DNA from: Valencia hispanica
Taxonomy: Eukaryota; Chordata; Actinopteri; Cyprinodontiformes; Valenciidae
DNA: 64,000 nucleotides
Direction: 5' to 3'
NCBI GenBank assembly: GCA_963556495.2
Contig: OY747702.1
Span: 5,976,501 to 6,040,500, forward strand
Shown piece by piece: positions 37,201-49,200 of this stretch. Made by a program: the position numbers and the translations under genes. The number at the start of each line of letters is the position of its first letter. Positions within the stretch are counted from its first letter, which is position 1. The notes beneath the pieces were generated by a model that was given only the letters and a program-made list of their open reading frames with translations, was not told where the DNA came from and did not search any database.

Positions 37201-40200
37201 CAAATGGGTGACTCTCTTGGCCCCCAGGGGGCGACACAGAGTCAGAAAGGAGGGTGCATTTTGGCCCAGTAAAATTTACCAAGTCCAGGGATTGGTCCTC
37301 TTTGAGAGGCAAAGCAGCCCTGTGACGGCTCTCAAATTCAAATCCTTCCCTGGTCTCTGTGGAAGTAACCTGGGAAGATTCAATGGTTGGAGTCGGTCCA
37401 TCCATTTTGGGAAATACAGATTCTGCTCTAGGTTCTGCACTGGAAGTTACAGAACTGTCTGTCTCATCTTGTAAGTGAGGCTGCTGCTGGAGGTAATTAA
37501 AGGATGTTACCTTCTGGACTGCAGACTTATCGACCTCATGTGCCTTCAGATTTTCAATCTCTGCTTCAGCTTTCTCCATCCTCAACTCAGCTTTTGAGAG
37601 CCCAGCCTTCACAGCCTGCTCTCTTTGCAGAGCCATCTGGTGGTCAACCTGTAACTGGAGATATCTTTTAGTCTCTGGTAGTGATTTTGTCTGATACAAA
37701 AGTGTGAGTTGACAAACAACGTCTGAAATCCGGGCATTTCTGGCAGGATTCTCAATAAAGTTAACCAACTTTTGGATCTGATCATTGCATTCAGCGAGAG
37801 AGATATTATTCAAATCATTCCACTCATCTGGAGACAACCCAACTAGACCAGCAACAACCTTCTGCCTCTCAATTTCTGTTGGATCTGCAAGGCTCATGGC
37901 TTCAGTCATCTGGGATTCTAACTCCATCTTTGCTGAACTACAAAACAACAAAAGTTGTGAAAGGAACAGGGGGCAGGATTTGTAAATAAAATAAACATCC
38001 ATGTCCACTTTTTTAATGCAGTTGGGTGATGAAGCGTTATAAACCAAAAACAATCCGCCCACCCACGTTTCACTCCATTTTCTTAAACTGGCTGTGTGCT
38101 GCAAAATGTGCTGCAGTTCGGGGCCCAAATTTCTCACGCTGTCCTACGGATGTGACGTCAATTGACACGGCTTGCGCATTCTCGACAGCTTTAAAAGAGG
38201 AAGAAAAATGGTTGCAGACCTCCATTGATTTAATTGTGAGAATGGATTCTTCTCTTCTGCAACTGGGAAACGACCAAGGATGACTCACAGCCCACTAAAA
38301 AGTGGCACTAAGAAAAAGAAGTATGTCACTGTGAAGAGGTATGTTTTTTTGTGAAGCGTTTGTGCGCGCTCCCGTGCGGCTGGCTGCAGTTACTTTCAGC
38401 GCCGGCCGCGTCGCTCGTGAGTTTCGTTTCTTCATTCTGCTCCCTGCTCCTTTAAGCAATTGCTGAAAGCAAAACAAAAACACACAATCCTAACAAATGT
38501 CCAGCCAACTAGTCATGTTTAGCTGTGCATATCTCACCCTGTTTATATATGCGTGCTCAGAACAAGTGCGCAGGTTGACAGCTTAACCTGCGTCTTACGA
38601 GTTACGAGTTCAATTGTTAAAATGCTACTCTTATTTTCCAACAAATATTAGTGAGTTAGCAAACGTTCACCCCCTTTCCTTTGGCGGGTGATTTAAAACA
38701 TGATATTAACTTTGATCTCAAGCAGTGGTTTCTCAAAACCGATGGGTTAGCTCAGCATCTGGATACCAGATGTGCAGCAAATTTTGATTAACAGTGAAAT
38801 TAACGTTTAAGTTATTTTAACAAGGCCAAGTTTAAACAAACCAGGATAACTCATCTGAATATAAATGTGCAGCAAATTTGGGCCAGACATTTGGGTTAAC
38901 TTAAGTTACACAAAGTCTTAACCTATTGCTTACACAAATCAGGGTGAGTGAGATAAATCGTCTGAATCAATGCTAACGTAGTAGAGTTGATCATTACTAG
39001 CAAAGGAGATTTTTTTGGAGTTAATAATTTTGGCTAAAGTCTGAGACCATGAAATTCAGGAATGTTACAAGCCATACACTTTTCATATATAAGCAGTGAC
39101 ATCCAATTTCAGAACAATCACACAATGTGCCAAAACTATTACTAATGTGATTTAAATAACTCTTGTATTTCCTTTACACCATTTTGTTGTAAATTATTAT
39201 TCCCATACATGTGCAGGAAAAGCTGTTCATGTTTACGCCTCACACGGGGGCACCAATTATGGTATGCCCCTGGTAATTTTTACATAAAATTATTAATCTG
39301 ATTAATAATTGCCCTAAGCAATTATTCATAATTATTCATAGCCAAAACCTACCTATCTGTGGCACAACAGGGGGTGTTTGTTCCCCTGCATCATCGGCAC
39401 CCACACCCTGGGTGGGGTTGGCAAATGGGTCTTTCTGTGTGGAGTTTGCATGTTCTCCCCGTGTTCCCTTGAGCATCTAATGTGAGCTACTCCCATAAAA
39501 AAATGCACTAGTCCTGGGGCTATATACTGCCTCCTCCTGGCTGGCCGGGGCGCCTGAAGGGATGGGGAGGATCTGGCTGGAATAACGTGATCCTTCCACG
39601 CACTACGTCCAGCTGGGGAAACCCCGCCCCATCAGGTGAAAAGAAGGGCCTGCTCACTGCCCAAGTATGAAGGAGGCTTGGGTTTAAGTGCTGGGCCCTC
39701 CCAGGGCTGGCAGAGGGAGAGTGGAACCCCAGGACTGGAAATAAGGTAGGAGCACTGGGTGATAAATAATGGGAAAAAACCGTGGGATAAATTTATTTTT
39801 TTAAGCATTGTTTGCTAAAAGCATTTAAATATAATACATTTTCTTTCAGGTTTAAGGTGCTCAGTTGATATTAATTCAAAAATTATCAAAAAATGGTCAG
39901 ACAGGAAAGTGTTGTGGGAGGACTGTTATTTCCTCACACTCAATGCCATATGTTGGCACAATATCCAAAGTGTGTTGACCTGAGTCGGTGGGTCCCTGTA
40001 CTTTTTGAGTAAACCAATCGATTCTAAGATAGCATCAAAGGATGCATTTACACGGTCACTTTCAGTGTCCACATAAATATTAAAATCCCCCACTATAATG
40101 ACATTATCAGTATTTAATACTAATGCCGGGCGTACAACAAAGGATTTTCACAGTCTCAGACTAAAGACTTGTAGTCTTTAGAAATCTTGCTTAAGTCTCG

Positions 40201-43200
40201 GCGCTCTCCTGTCGTCTTGATGGTTAAATGTAAGATGATAATCTGCAGTTGGCAACCCGAATTAGGCCAGTCTTTCTCTAGTCTTTTGAATCCAACATAT
40301 TTGACATTATCGCAAGTCCTTGTGTAGTCGTAGTGATGTAAAACAACCAAAAACCAATAAACCCGTTCTCACACAAGCGGAAGTACAAAGCTACAGAGCC
40401 CAGCAGGGGTCAGGTGGAGAAATCATTTTTGAGGGGTAAGAATCTGTACCCTCCGTTTATTAAACTGTGTGCACTGAGTCGTAATCTGTTCCCTCCGTTT
40501 ATTCAACTGTGTGGGGGTCCTGTTCGCTTCAAACTGTACACTGGCTGTATGGGGTTGTACCTTGCTGCTATGGCACAATGGTTAATAAGCAGGATTACAT
40601 CTGCGTTGATGGTGGGTTTCAGTCCCGTTTATGATATTGTCTTGCACCTTGCCACACATCAATTTTTTTTGGTTCCTGCGGGAAAGTATACTATAAACAT
40701 AGGTGTCATAGTTATAAATAACAGTTTTGTAGCCACCTATGGAGCCTGGCAGGGTCTACACACAACAAATACAATATTTCTGAAAAATGGCGGAGAAATG
40801 GGACATAAATTAAATGCATCTGCATGGAGCAAGTGGTACAGCATAAACACCTTGCATTAAAAAGATATTATTTAACCAGTTACTTGTTGATACAGTACCC
40901 ACTTTGAATGCAAGTCTTTATTTGACATAACATCAATCTTGGCAAAGAACATTCGGAAATAAAGAAACGGTATAATGCTGAGCATAATGGGAGGAATTTT
41001 GCAGGAAGCTAAAATAGCCTAGGTGTAGTCTTTTAAATAGTGTCCCTACGAGATTCATTGTTAATAAAATCTTTAGTCTGAGACTAAAAAACTGTCAACC
41101 CAAGTCTTTAGATGTGACCTGATAATTGTTAAGAGTCTTTTCTAAATCTTTTTAAAGTTTCTAAGTGTACAGAAAGCATAAGTCAGATGAAAAAAATCTA
41201 GGATCTGATCTAAAAGTTGAGAGTAAGGGCCTGGTGGACAACAAAACCACAAACAAAAGTGGTTTCAGTTTTTTGCAACTTCAATGAGGAAAACTAAGGG
41301 TTATATGTTTAAAAGAACTGTAGCTATTATTTGGTCTGGGATTAATTAATAAATCTGAATGAAAGATGGTAGCTGCTCCTCGTCCTTGCCCAGTGCTTCG
41401 AGGAATGTGAAATTAAATAATTAGAAGCATTTTTATTCATTTATACTAGCATAATCCTCGTGCTGCAGCCAGGTTTCTGTAAGATAAAACAAATCAATTT
41501 GATTATTACTAATCAAGTCATTAATTCTGTGTTCAATAAACCACATTTAATTATTTTTTTGTGCTGCACGGTAGCGCAGTTGTTAGCACTGTTGCCTTGC
41601 AGCAAAAAGGCCTGGGTTCAAATGTGGCCTGGGGTCTTTTTGCATGGAGTTTGCATGTTCTCCCTGTGCATGTGAGGATTCCCTCTGGGTACTCCTGCTT
41701 CCTTCCACAGTCCAAACCCATGACTGTTTGGTTAATTGGTCTTTCTAAATTGCCCTTACGTATGTGGGCATGCATGGTTGTTTGTCCTGTGTTGCCCTGC
41801 GATGGACTAGCGACCTGCCCAGGGTGTACCCTGCCTCTTGCCCGATGAATGCTGGAGATAGGCACCAGCCACCCCAGAACCCTGCAGAGGATGGACGGAC
41901 GAATTGTTTTTTTTCTGTTCTAAGCTTTCTTTCCTTTCCAAAATTTTGAGAAAATTAGTTTTCATTCAACTGAAGAAATGTTTAGATAGCCATCACATTC
42001 TTGAGTTATTTCAGTCTGGTTTTAAATCTTGTCATTGTACTGGATCTGAACTGGTGAACGTTTTTCATGACATTACCTTGCTACAGATGCCTGTGATACT
42101 GTTCTAATGCTATTTAGACTTGATTACAGCCTTTACTCCCCCTTGGTGTCATTTTTCACAAATAATGACGTCTTTTTATTTTATGAAGATTCTTTATTCT
42201 ATGCAGATTATTGGCAGATATATGCTCCATTAAAAGAGATAAAGAAGATGTAGATTAGGGGTGTTAAAGAGTGGATGTCTTTAAATTTCTTAAGCATTAA
42301 TGAACAGAAGACGGAGAATATTTTGTTTGCTCTTAGTGGTTCATCGACTGCTCTGTCTGCACCACTGGATTCATTGTCACCTTTTGTAAACTCCATGATT
42401 ACTAATTTGAGTGTTATGATTGACTCAACAATTTGACAAACAAATTAATAGTTATATCCAGTTTTTTAACTAAGGTGATTGCCAAAAATTAAATCAGTCT
42501 TAATAAAGAAGGACTTTGAAAGACTCATTCATGCATCCACAACAAGGTTGGACTACTGTAATATGATCTGTATGTTGGGGTTAGTCAGGTTTCTCTCTCC
42601 CACCTGCAGATTGTTCCGAATGCTGCTGCTCATTTGGTGACAGGCACCCACAAGTCAGAGCACATTTTGCCATTGTAGGCTTCACTTCATTGGGTTCCAG
42701 TTGTTTTTAGAGTTCATTTTAAAATTCTTCTCTTAACATTAAATTCTTGAATGGACTTGCGCCTCTTAATTTTTTGGACCCACTTCAGCCCTATACCCCT
42801 TAAGGACTCTTAAGATTGGCTGACCAGCAGCTACTGGTCTTCCTAAGGCAAGGCTGAAACTTAGCGGTGATCGGGCTTTTGCTGTGGTATCACTTCAGCT
42901 TTGGAATCAACTGCCTAGACAGGCTTCCTCACCCTCACTTTTTAAAACTCTCAATAAGACCCCTCTTTTTTCACTGGTTTTTAACACTAATTGATGTGAT
43001 CACTCATGTTTTGTTCTTTTGATTTTAGTTAATTTTTGTATTTTATGTATATTTATCTCTGATGTTTTGTTGTTTTGAATGTTCAGCACTTTGGTCAACA
43101 TTGTTGTGTATAAAGTGTTCTATAAATAATGTGGATTGGATTTGGATATATGTCATGGCCATGTTTCCATGTACCGATTTAAAACCTTTTTAACATAGTG

Positions 43201-46200
43201 AAACTATTTTAACAACTATGATGAATATTCTTAACGTAAGCTAAAACAGGAGGACAGTAAGAGGACCAACATGAGAGTTAAAAGCCATGCTGTTTTCCAG
43301 GTAAAGGCCATTTTTTCTACAGAGGCCAGGTAGAAGATTCAGCCACTGCAGAGATTTCTAGATCCCAGGTAGGTTCTACATACAATTCTGTTATGATTCA
43401 GTAAATCCCCAATGATTTGGTATAGAAACTTTCTAGTTCTTGAAGACACACCCAGAAGAGAAGAGAACCCAAACATTAAAACCCAAACAGGATTGATAAG
43501 TCTGAGCGAGTCCAACAGAACCTGGTTTTAGCCAAACACGTCTATTAAACAAGAAGAGACGGACAGCTAAAAGACTTTCTTTTAAGGTTCTGCAAACTTA
43601 GGTACACTGTCCAGTTGAGCCTGGTAGAACAGACCACACATCAAAGCTTTTATACTCCAGTCACCGATATTTCAAAGATTTAAACTATCGTCACAATTTA
43701 TTGAAACTTGTCCTTGAACAGGCTGATTAGCTGATCAAAAGTTTAAGATCTTGAAAAACTTAGAACTAAAAGTGTTAAAAGGACTGTTGTGAAGAGTCAC
43801 AACTGTTTTTATCAGTTACTTCCAAACAAAATTAGAAATACTTGAAGCGAGTGTTGTTGAAAGAACCAGTTATCACTGTATAAAGACTCTCAGGCTGGAT
43901 GGATGCCCACTGCACTGATGCCCACACAGCCACACTTGGTCCAATGGGCATTTACAACCTGAAGATCTATTATTCCATTGAAAAAAAAGCTCTGAGATCA
44001 CGATGGAGCCTCATCTACTGTGCAGCTTAGAAAGTCTCTCCTGTGGGATTCTCCTTGTGATGTCAGTAATATTGGAAACAGGACTGTTCAGATGAATGTT
44101 TTCTCAGAGAATAAGATATTCTTCCATCTTATAATGTCCCATGTTTAGTACAGCAGGGAAAATAAGCATCTGATTCATCGCAAATGTTTCAACTTTTTCA
44201 ACTTACAAAGAATAAAGAGTTCTATAATTTTCCTTGTAGGAACACCTCAACTGTGAGAGAGGATCTTGAAAAATCACTTATTTGATTTTAATACAATAAT
44301 TTTGCTTTTTATTGTATTTATTTAATATACTATGAAAACAGAACCTAATATTTGGCACAAGAACCTTCTTTACAATTCCAGAGGTCAAACGTTTCCTGTA
44401 GTTCTTGACCAGGTTTGCAGACACTGCAGCAGGAATTTTAGCCCAATCCTCCATACAGATCTTGTAGACCTTTCAGTTTTCATGGTTGCTGGTGGCAACA
44501 CGGAATTTCAGCTCCTTCCAAAGATTTTTTTAATAGAGTTCAGGTCTTGAGACTCACTAGGCCACTCCAGAACCTTAAAATAATTCATACCGAGCCACTC
44601 TTCAGTTGCCCTGGCTGTGTTTTGGGTCATTGTCATGATGGAAGATCCAACCAAGACCCATCTTCAAAGCTCTTACTGAGTGAAGCAGGTTGTTGTCCAA
44701 AATCTGACGATGCATGACCCCATCCATCCTCTCCTCAACACAGTGCTGTCAGCCTGTCCCCCTTTGCAGACAACTCCTCTAGTTTATCAAGATGTCTTTG
44801 GCAAACATTGTTTTTTACAAAATTGAATGTTATTCTTTTTAAGCTTTTAATTAAACATCTTAGTCTCAGAAGATGTCAATGACCTCAGTTCAATGACCTT
44901 TCAATGAAGAAAGGTCATTACCTTTCAATGAAGAAAGGTCATTGACCTTTCTTCAGGTCATTGACCAGGTCCTCTCTCCCTTCCTCAAAATCACTAATAC
45001 TCTGTGAGTTGAGATCTTGCATGGAGCCTCAGTCTGAGCGAGACCCACAGGCATCTTGAGTCTCTTCTATTCTAATAATGATAATTCCACAAACAGTTGC
45101 GGTGAATGTGGCTTAGTAGGGAGAGTAGTTGTCTTGCAATTGGAGAGTTGTAGGTTTAATTCCAGCTTCCTCCTTTCACATGTTGATGAGCCACTTAACC
45201 CCAAGTTGCCTATGGAGCTCTGTATCAGTGTATAAATGTGTGCATGTTTGTGAGTGCAAATGGGTGAATGTGGCTCCAGTGTAAAGCATTTGAGTGGTCG
45301 GTATCAAGGCTCTATCTACCATTGAGGCAGATACAGCCTTTTTATTAAATAAACTGCTGTTTATTTAATAAAAAATATTATGGTGGAGGCATATGCGTAA
45401 CGGACATGGGGTACGTGCGGGAAACATCATCCACTCTTCTTGTGTCAATGCCCTCTGTTTTTTCTGCCATTACAGCTATTTAGTCCGTTAATATGCAGTA
45501 AGTATTTTTCTGAGCCGTCTTTAAGCACACCTCAAGCATACACATGGACGCGTGGATTGCCGACAGGTGCTGCTGAGCAGAGCAAAGCCGAGTAGAGCAG
45601 CACGTCCAGCAAACTAGCCAGAGCCAGCAAAAGGCGAAAAAAACACGTTGCTATTTTTTTTTTTACAAACAGTTACTCAACAGTTAGTTGGGTTATGCTG
45701 TTGAAGCAGGTAAAATTAGCTAAACGAAGCCTAGTTAATACATGCCAATATATCATGTTAAGCTGGTAAACATCCCTTGATAGTTAGTTCATGCTAGGAA
45801 TAAACCCCAATTATCTTTCATTTCTGTGCAGAAATTTACTGCTTCCCACATATGTGAAAGAAATATTTATTGCCACAACAAAACAAGCACGGTCAGGGAG
45901 AGATTGCACAGGTGAAAAGACAATATAAGTGGCTTAGAAAAGAAATGGCAATAGAGGGACTTCAAGGTTAATTTCCACAGTAATATCATTGCTACTTATC
46001 TTAATTCTTAATTAATGCCACAATAGTAAAGACCAGAGTCAGAGAAAAGACATAAGACCAGAGGCTAGCAGCAGAGATGATGATGATTCAGGGTCTTCAC
46101 AGGTAAGGAGAGATTAGAACTTGCTGAGAAAAAGATCCATTGCTGGGAGAAGCCAGGCAGGTATCACGACAGGGTTTTCACAGATGTTTCAGAATGACTT

Positions 46201-49200
46201 TCATTCCCACTCCAAAATGTTTTGTCTATATTTTAATAGGTAGCACAGCAGGATCAGCCATCCTGCACCTTCTCTTGTTTATCATTCTTTAGAACCTTTA
46301 TCCATCTCCCTTCACACCAGATATTTTGTAGTTAGCAAATCTAGCAGATTTTTGTGTTTGTTCTGGTAATTCGATTGATGTCAGTGAGTTTGATAACCTG
46401 TAAAAAAACTTGTATTCTGAAGAAGTGATAAGTTATTTATTGTGATTTGCTGAAGCTAGTGAATGAAATTGAACCTTCATTCTTCAACCTGTTCTTGTTA
46501 AATCTTTCCAGATTGACTTCCACAGTCAATTGAGTGACATGTAAGCTAAATTTTGTCTCTGCTGAGCAGGTGGCGCCTTGTAAATAAAATTAACTGAGGT
46601 GCTTTATTTTATTTATGGTAACAATGATAATTAATAACTTTCTTTGTACCACTATTAATATTGCTGATAACTAAGCCAGCACACATCAGTGATTTGAATA
46701 GTTCTTTAGCCACTGAGGAAAGGTGTGGTTGAATGCGAGAAGATTTTAAATCACTCAATTAATCTCTGAAGAATTTGTCCCCTTCACCTTTGAGATGATG
46801 GTTACGCTCCTGGGTGGACCTCGGTAATTTTGAAACTTTGGGTACGGCCTTGGTTGTATGACTAGAAAAGAACTATACAAGTTATGTCCGTGTATAATTT
46901 GTCTTCTCACCAAGCTGTCTGTCTTGTAGCCCATCTCAGACTTCTGAAGGTCTATAGTTGTCCCAGGTGTCCTTAGACCGCTCTTTGAGCTCACCCATGG
47001 TGTAGAGGTTGGAGTGTGATTGGTTGAATGTGTGGACAGGTGTCTTTTACATGGATAACAAGTTCAAACAGGTGTAATTAAAGCTTGTAATGAGTGGAGG
47101 ATAGAAGGGCTTTCTAAAGACAAACTAACAGGTCTGTAAGAGCCATAATTCCTGCTGGTTGCAAGGTGATCAAATCTGTATTTCATGTAATAAAATGCAA
47201 ATTGGTTATTTAAAAATCCTACAATGTGATATTCTGGACTTTTTTAGATTATGTCCTAACAGTTGAGGTGTTCCTATGGTGAAAGTTACAGACCTCTCCA
47301 TTATTTGTAAGTGGGAAAACTTGAAATATCTGTGGTGTATCAAATACTTATTGTCTCCACTGTCCTCCTTTGCAAAGTCCAACTGAGTAAGTGTGTGTCA
47401 CTGGAGGAAACATGACCTTTGAAGATGTTTATTGCTCTTAAGCCCTTCTCTCACAGATTAATTGCCAAGGTTATGGGGCTGCAGTCAGCATCAGTAAGGT
47501 CTGCCTGTGTCATCACAGATCCCTTTAATATTGTCATCCCTGATTGCTGACGTTAATCAGCCAAGTTGAAGATGCTAGCTTCCTCCACTGTTTCTATAGA
47601 TATTACACCTGTGAAAAACACCCCAACATGAGAGGCCTATGCTGGCCTCTCAGCTTCAGCTAATTTATTTGTGGTGAAACAGTTTAGTTCTACCTGTTTT
47701 AAGTAGTATTATTAAGTAAGTACTATTAACACATGGAAACCTAAACCAGAGCTAGAATAATGCCAGAACTAAGATACCATTTCAACTAGATAAAATGCGT
47801 TTTTCACGATATGACAGAAATTTGGAGTTAAGTTTCAAGCATGTGGCTTTTTAATAAAAGAAATCGGTGAAGTTATGGAAATTTTGGTTACATGGAGAAA
47901 AATTCATGTGAGACTCACCCCAAAGAGACTCTGAAAATACCAGAGCAAATTTTGAACCCTGGTGCTTCAAACGGGACAGTGACAAAGACATCTGAAAAAG
48001 TTTCACAAAAGGTCCTAAAGGATACAGAACTTCAGAAGGCTCATGAATACTTTTGGGTGAAGCAGATCAACAGTTTATCCTTTATACTTGTATTTTCTCT
48101 AATTATGTTAAGTAAAACACACCAACCACATTGAGTACAGTGACCAGGTCTTAGCTTTTTTCTTTCTTTGATTGGTTGATTTCAAATTCAATTCAAAAAT
48201 ACTTTGCATCTTGCTGCAAACCTTGAAGGACCTAACTTCCTCAAGAAGTAGTCTGCTCTGTCCCTTCTTGTAGACGGCTTCACTGTTCAGTCTCCAGTCC
48301 AGTCTGTTATCGAGGTAAACTCCGAGGTATCTATACTCCTCAAAGACCTCCACTCCCATGATGGAAACAGTGATTGACTTATCCCTGTTTCTTCTGAAAT
48401 CTACAATCATCTCCTTTGTTTTGTTCACATTCAAGGTGAGACGATTGTTTCCACACCATGTCACAAAGCGGTCCACCAGCTCTCTGCATTCAGCTTCTTG
48501 TCCATCTCTGATACACCCGACAATTGTAGAGTCATCTGAGTATTTATGCAGATGACAGGTCTCTGATTTGTACTGGAAGTCTGAGGTGTACAGAGTAAAA
48601 ATGAATGGTGAGAGTACGGTCCCCTGTGGTGCTCCTGTGCTGCTGACCACCTGGTTTGACACACAATTCTTCAGTCTCACAAAATGTGGTCTGTTCGTCA
48701 GGTAGTCATTGATCCAGGCTATTGTTGAGGGCTCCACCTGTGTCTTCAGGAGTTTCTGACAAAGCAATTTAGGCTGAGTTGTGTTAAATGCACTGGAGAA
48801 ATCAAAGAACATGATCCTCACAGTGCTGCCTGCTTTGTCCAGATGACAGTGGGTTGGTTGAAGCAGGTGGATGATGGCATCTTCAACTCAAACTCCACAG
48901 TGATAAGCAAACTGCAGTGGGTCCTGATACATTCTTGTTTGCTTACTCAGGGGTGCCAACAGGAGTCTCTCCAGGACCTTCATGATGTGGGATGTCAGGG
49001 CAACAGGTCTATAGTCATTGATGACTGATGGGTGAGTTCTCTTTGGTACTGGAACAAGGCAGGATGTCTTCCACAACACTGGAACCTTCGCCTGAGTTAG
49101 GCTAAGGTTGAAGAGGTGCTGCAGAATCCCACAGAGCTGCTCTGCACAGGCCTTCAGGACTCTGGGGCTGACACCATCTGGACCTGCAGCCTTGTTCTGG

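Larger units (their letters stand above)
34710..39369 (-). mobile_element. Gag-bearing element with inverted ends
   Basis: The ends are inverted copies of about 90-100 bp: 34710-34797 (TGTTGTGCCACAGATAGG) and 39271-39369. Outside lie GAGGGT (34704-34709) and GGGGGT (39370-39375), a probable 6-bp duplication with one mismatch. Inside are a broken gag gene (36518-37927) and, on the - strand, a primer-binding-site-like motif at 39237-39255. TG...CA ends, primer site and gag suggest an LTR element, yet the terminal repeats are inverted, not direct, and no pol is present. Confidence 0.65.
34637..39760 (+). mobile_element. SINE-like repeat split by a 4.66-kb insertion
   Basis: GCACAGTGGCGCAGCTGGTA near 34642 is the tRNA-like head of the same widespread fish repeat that is present whole at 41562-41895. 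The other half (GGAGTTTGCATGTTCTCCCC, near 39440) resumes after 39375. The intervening element is described separately. Confidence 0.7.
44151..47362 (-). mobile_element. Tc1-like element containing nested insertions
   Basis: Left end CAGCAGGGAAAATAAGCATC and right end (reverse CAGTGGAGACAATAAGTATT) are the two TIRs, each followed inward by GGAACACCTCAACTGT. TA precedes the left end. The internal sequence, read on the + strand, runs to GATAATTCCACAAACAGTTG at 45099 and resumes at CTTCTCACCAAGC near 46911. Removing the insert leaves about 1.4 kb, the normal size. The transposase frame is destroyed. Confidence 0.85.

Noticed and set aside
34710..39369. Ordinary LTR retrotransposon with two direct LTRs
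   Set aside because: The terminal repeats are inverted relative to each other and the sequence before the primer-like site does not match the far end.
40571..40640. tRNA-like stretch with A- and B-box resemblance
   Set aside because: No matching acceptor or anticodon stem; not a tRNA gene and too poor for a SINE head.
40414..40860. 148-codon open frame in intron 11
   Set aside because: No motif, and it lies within a probable MITE; repeated phrases come from a local duplication.
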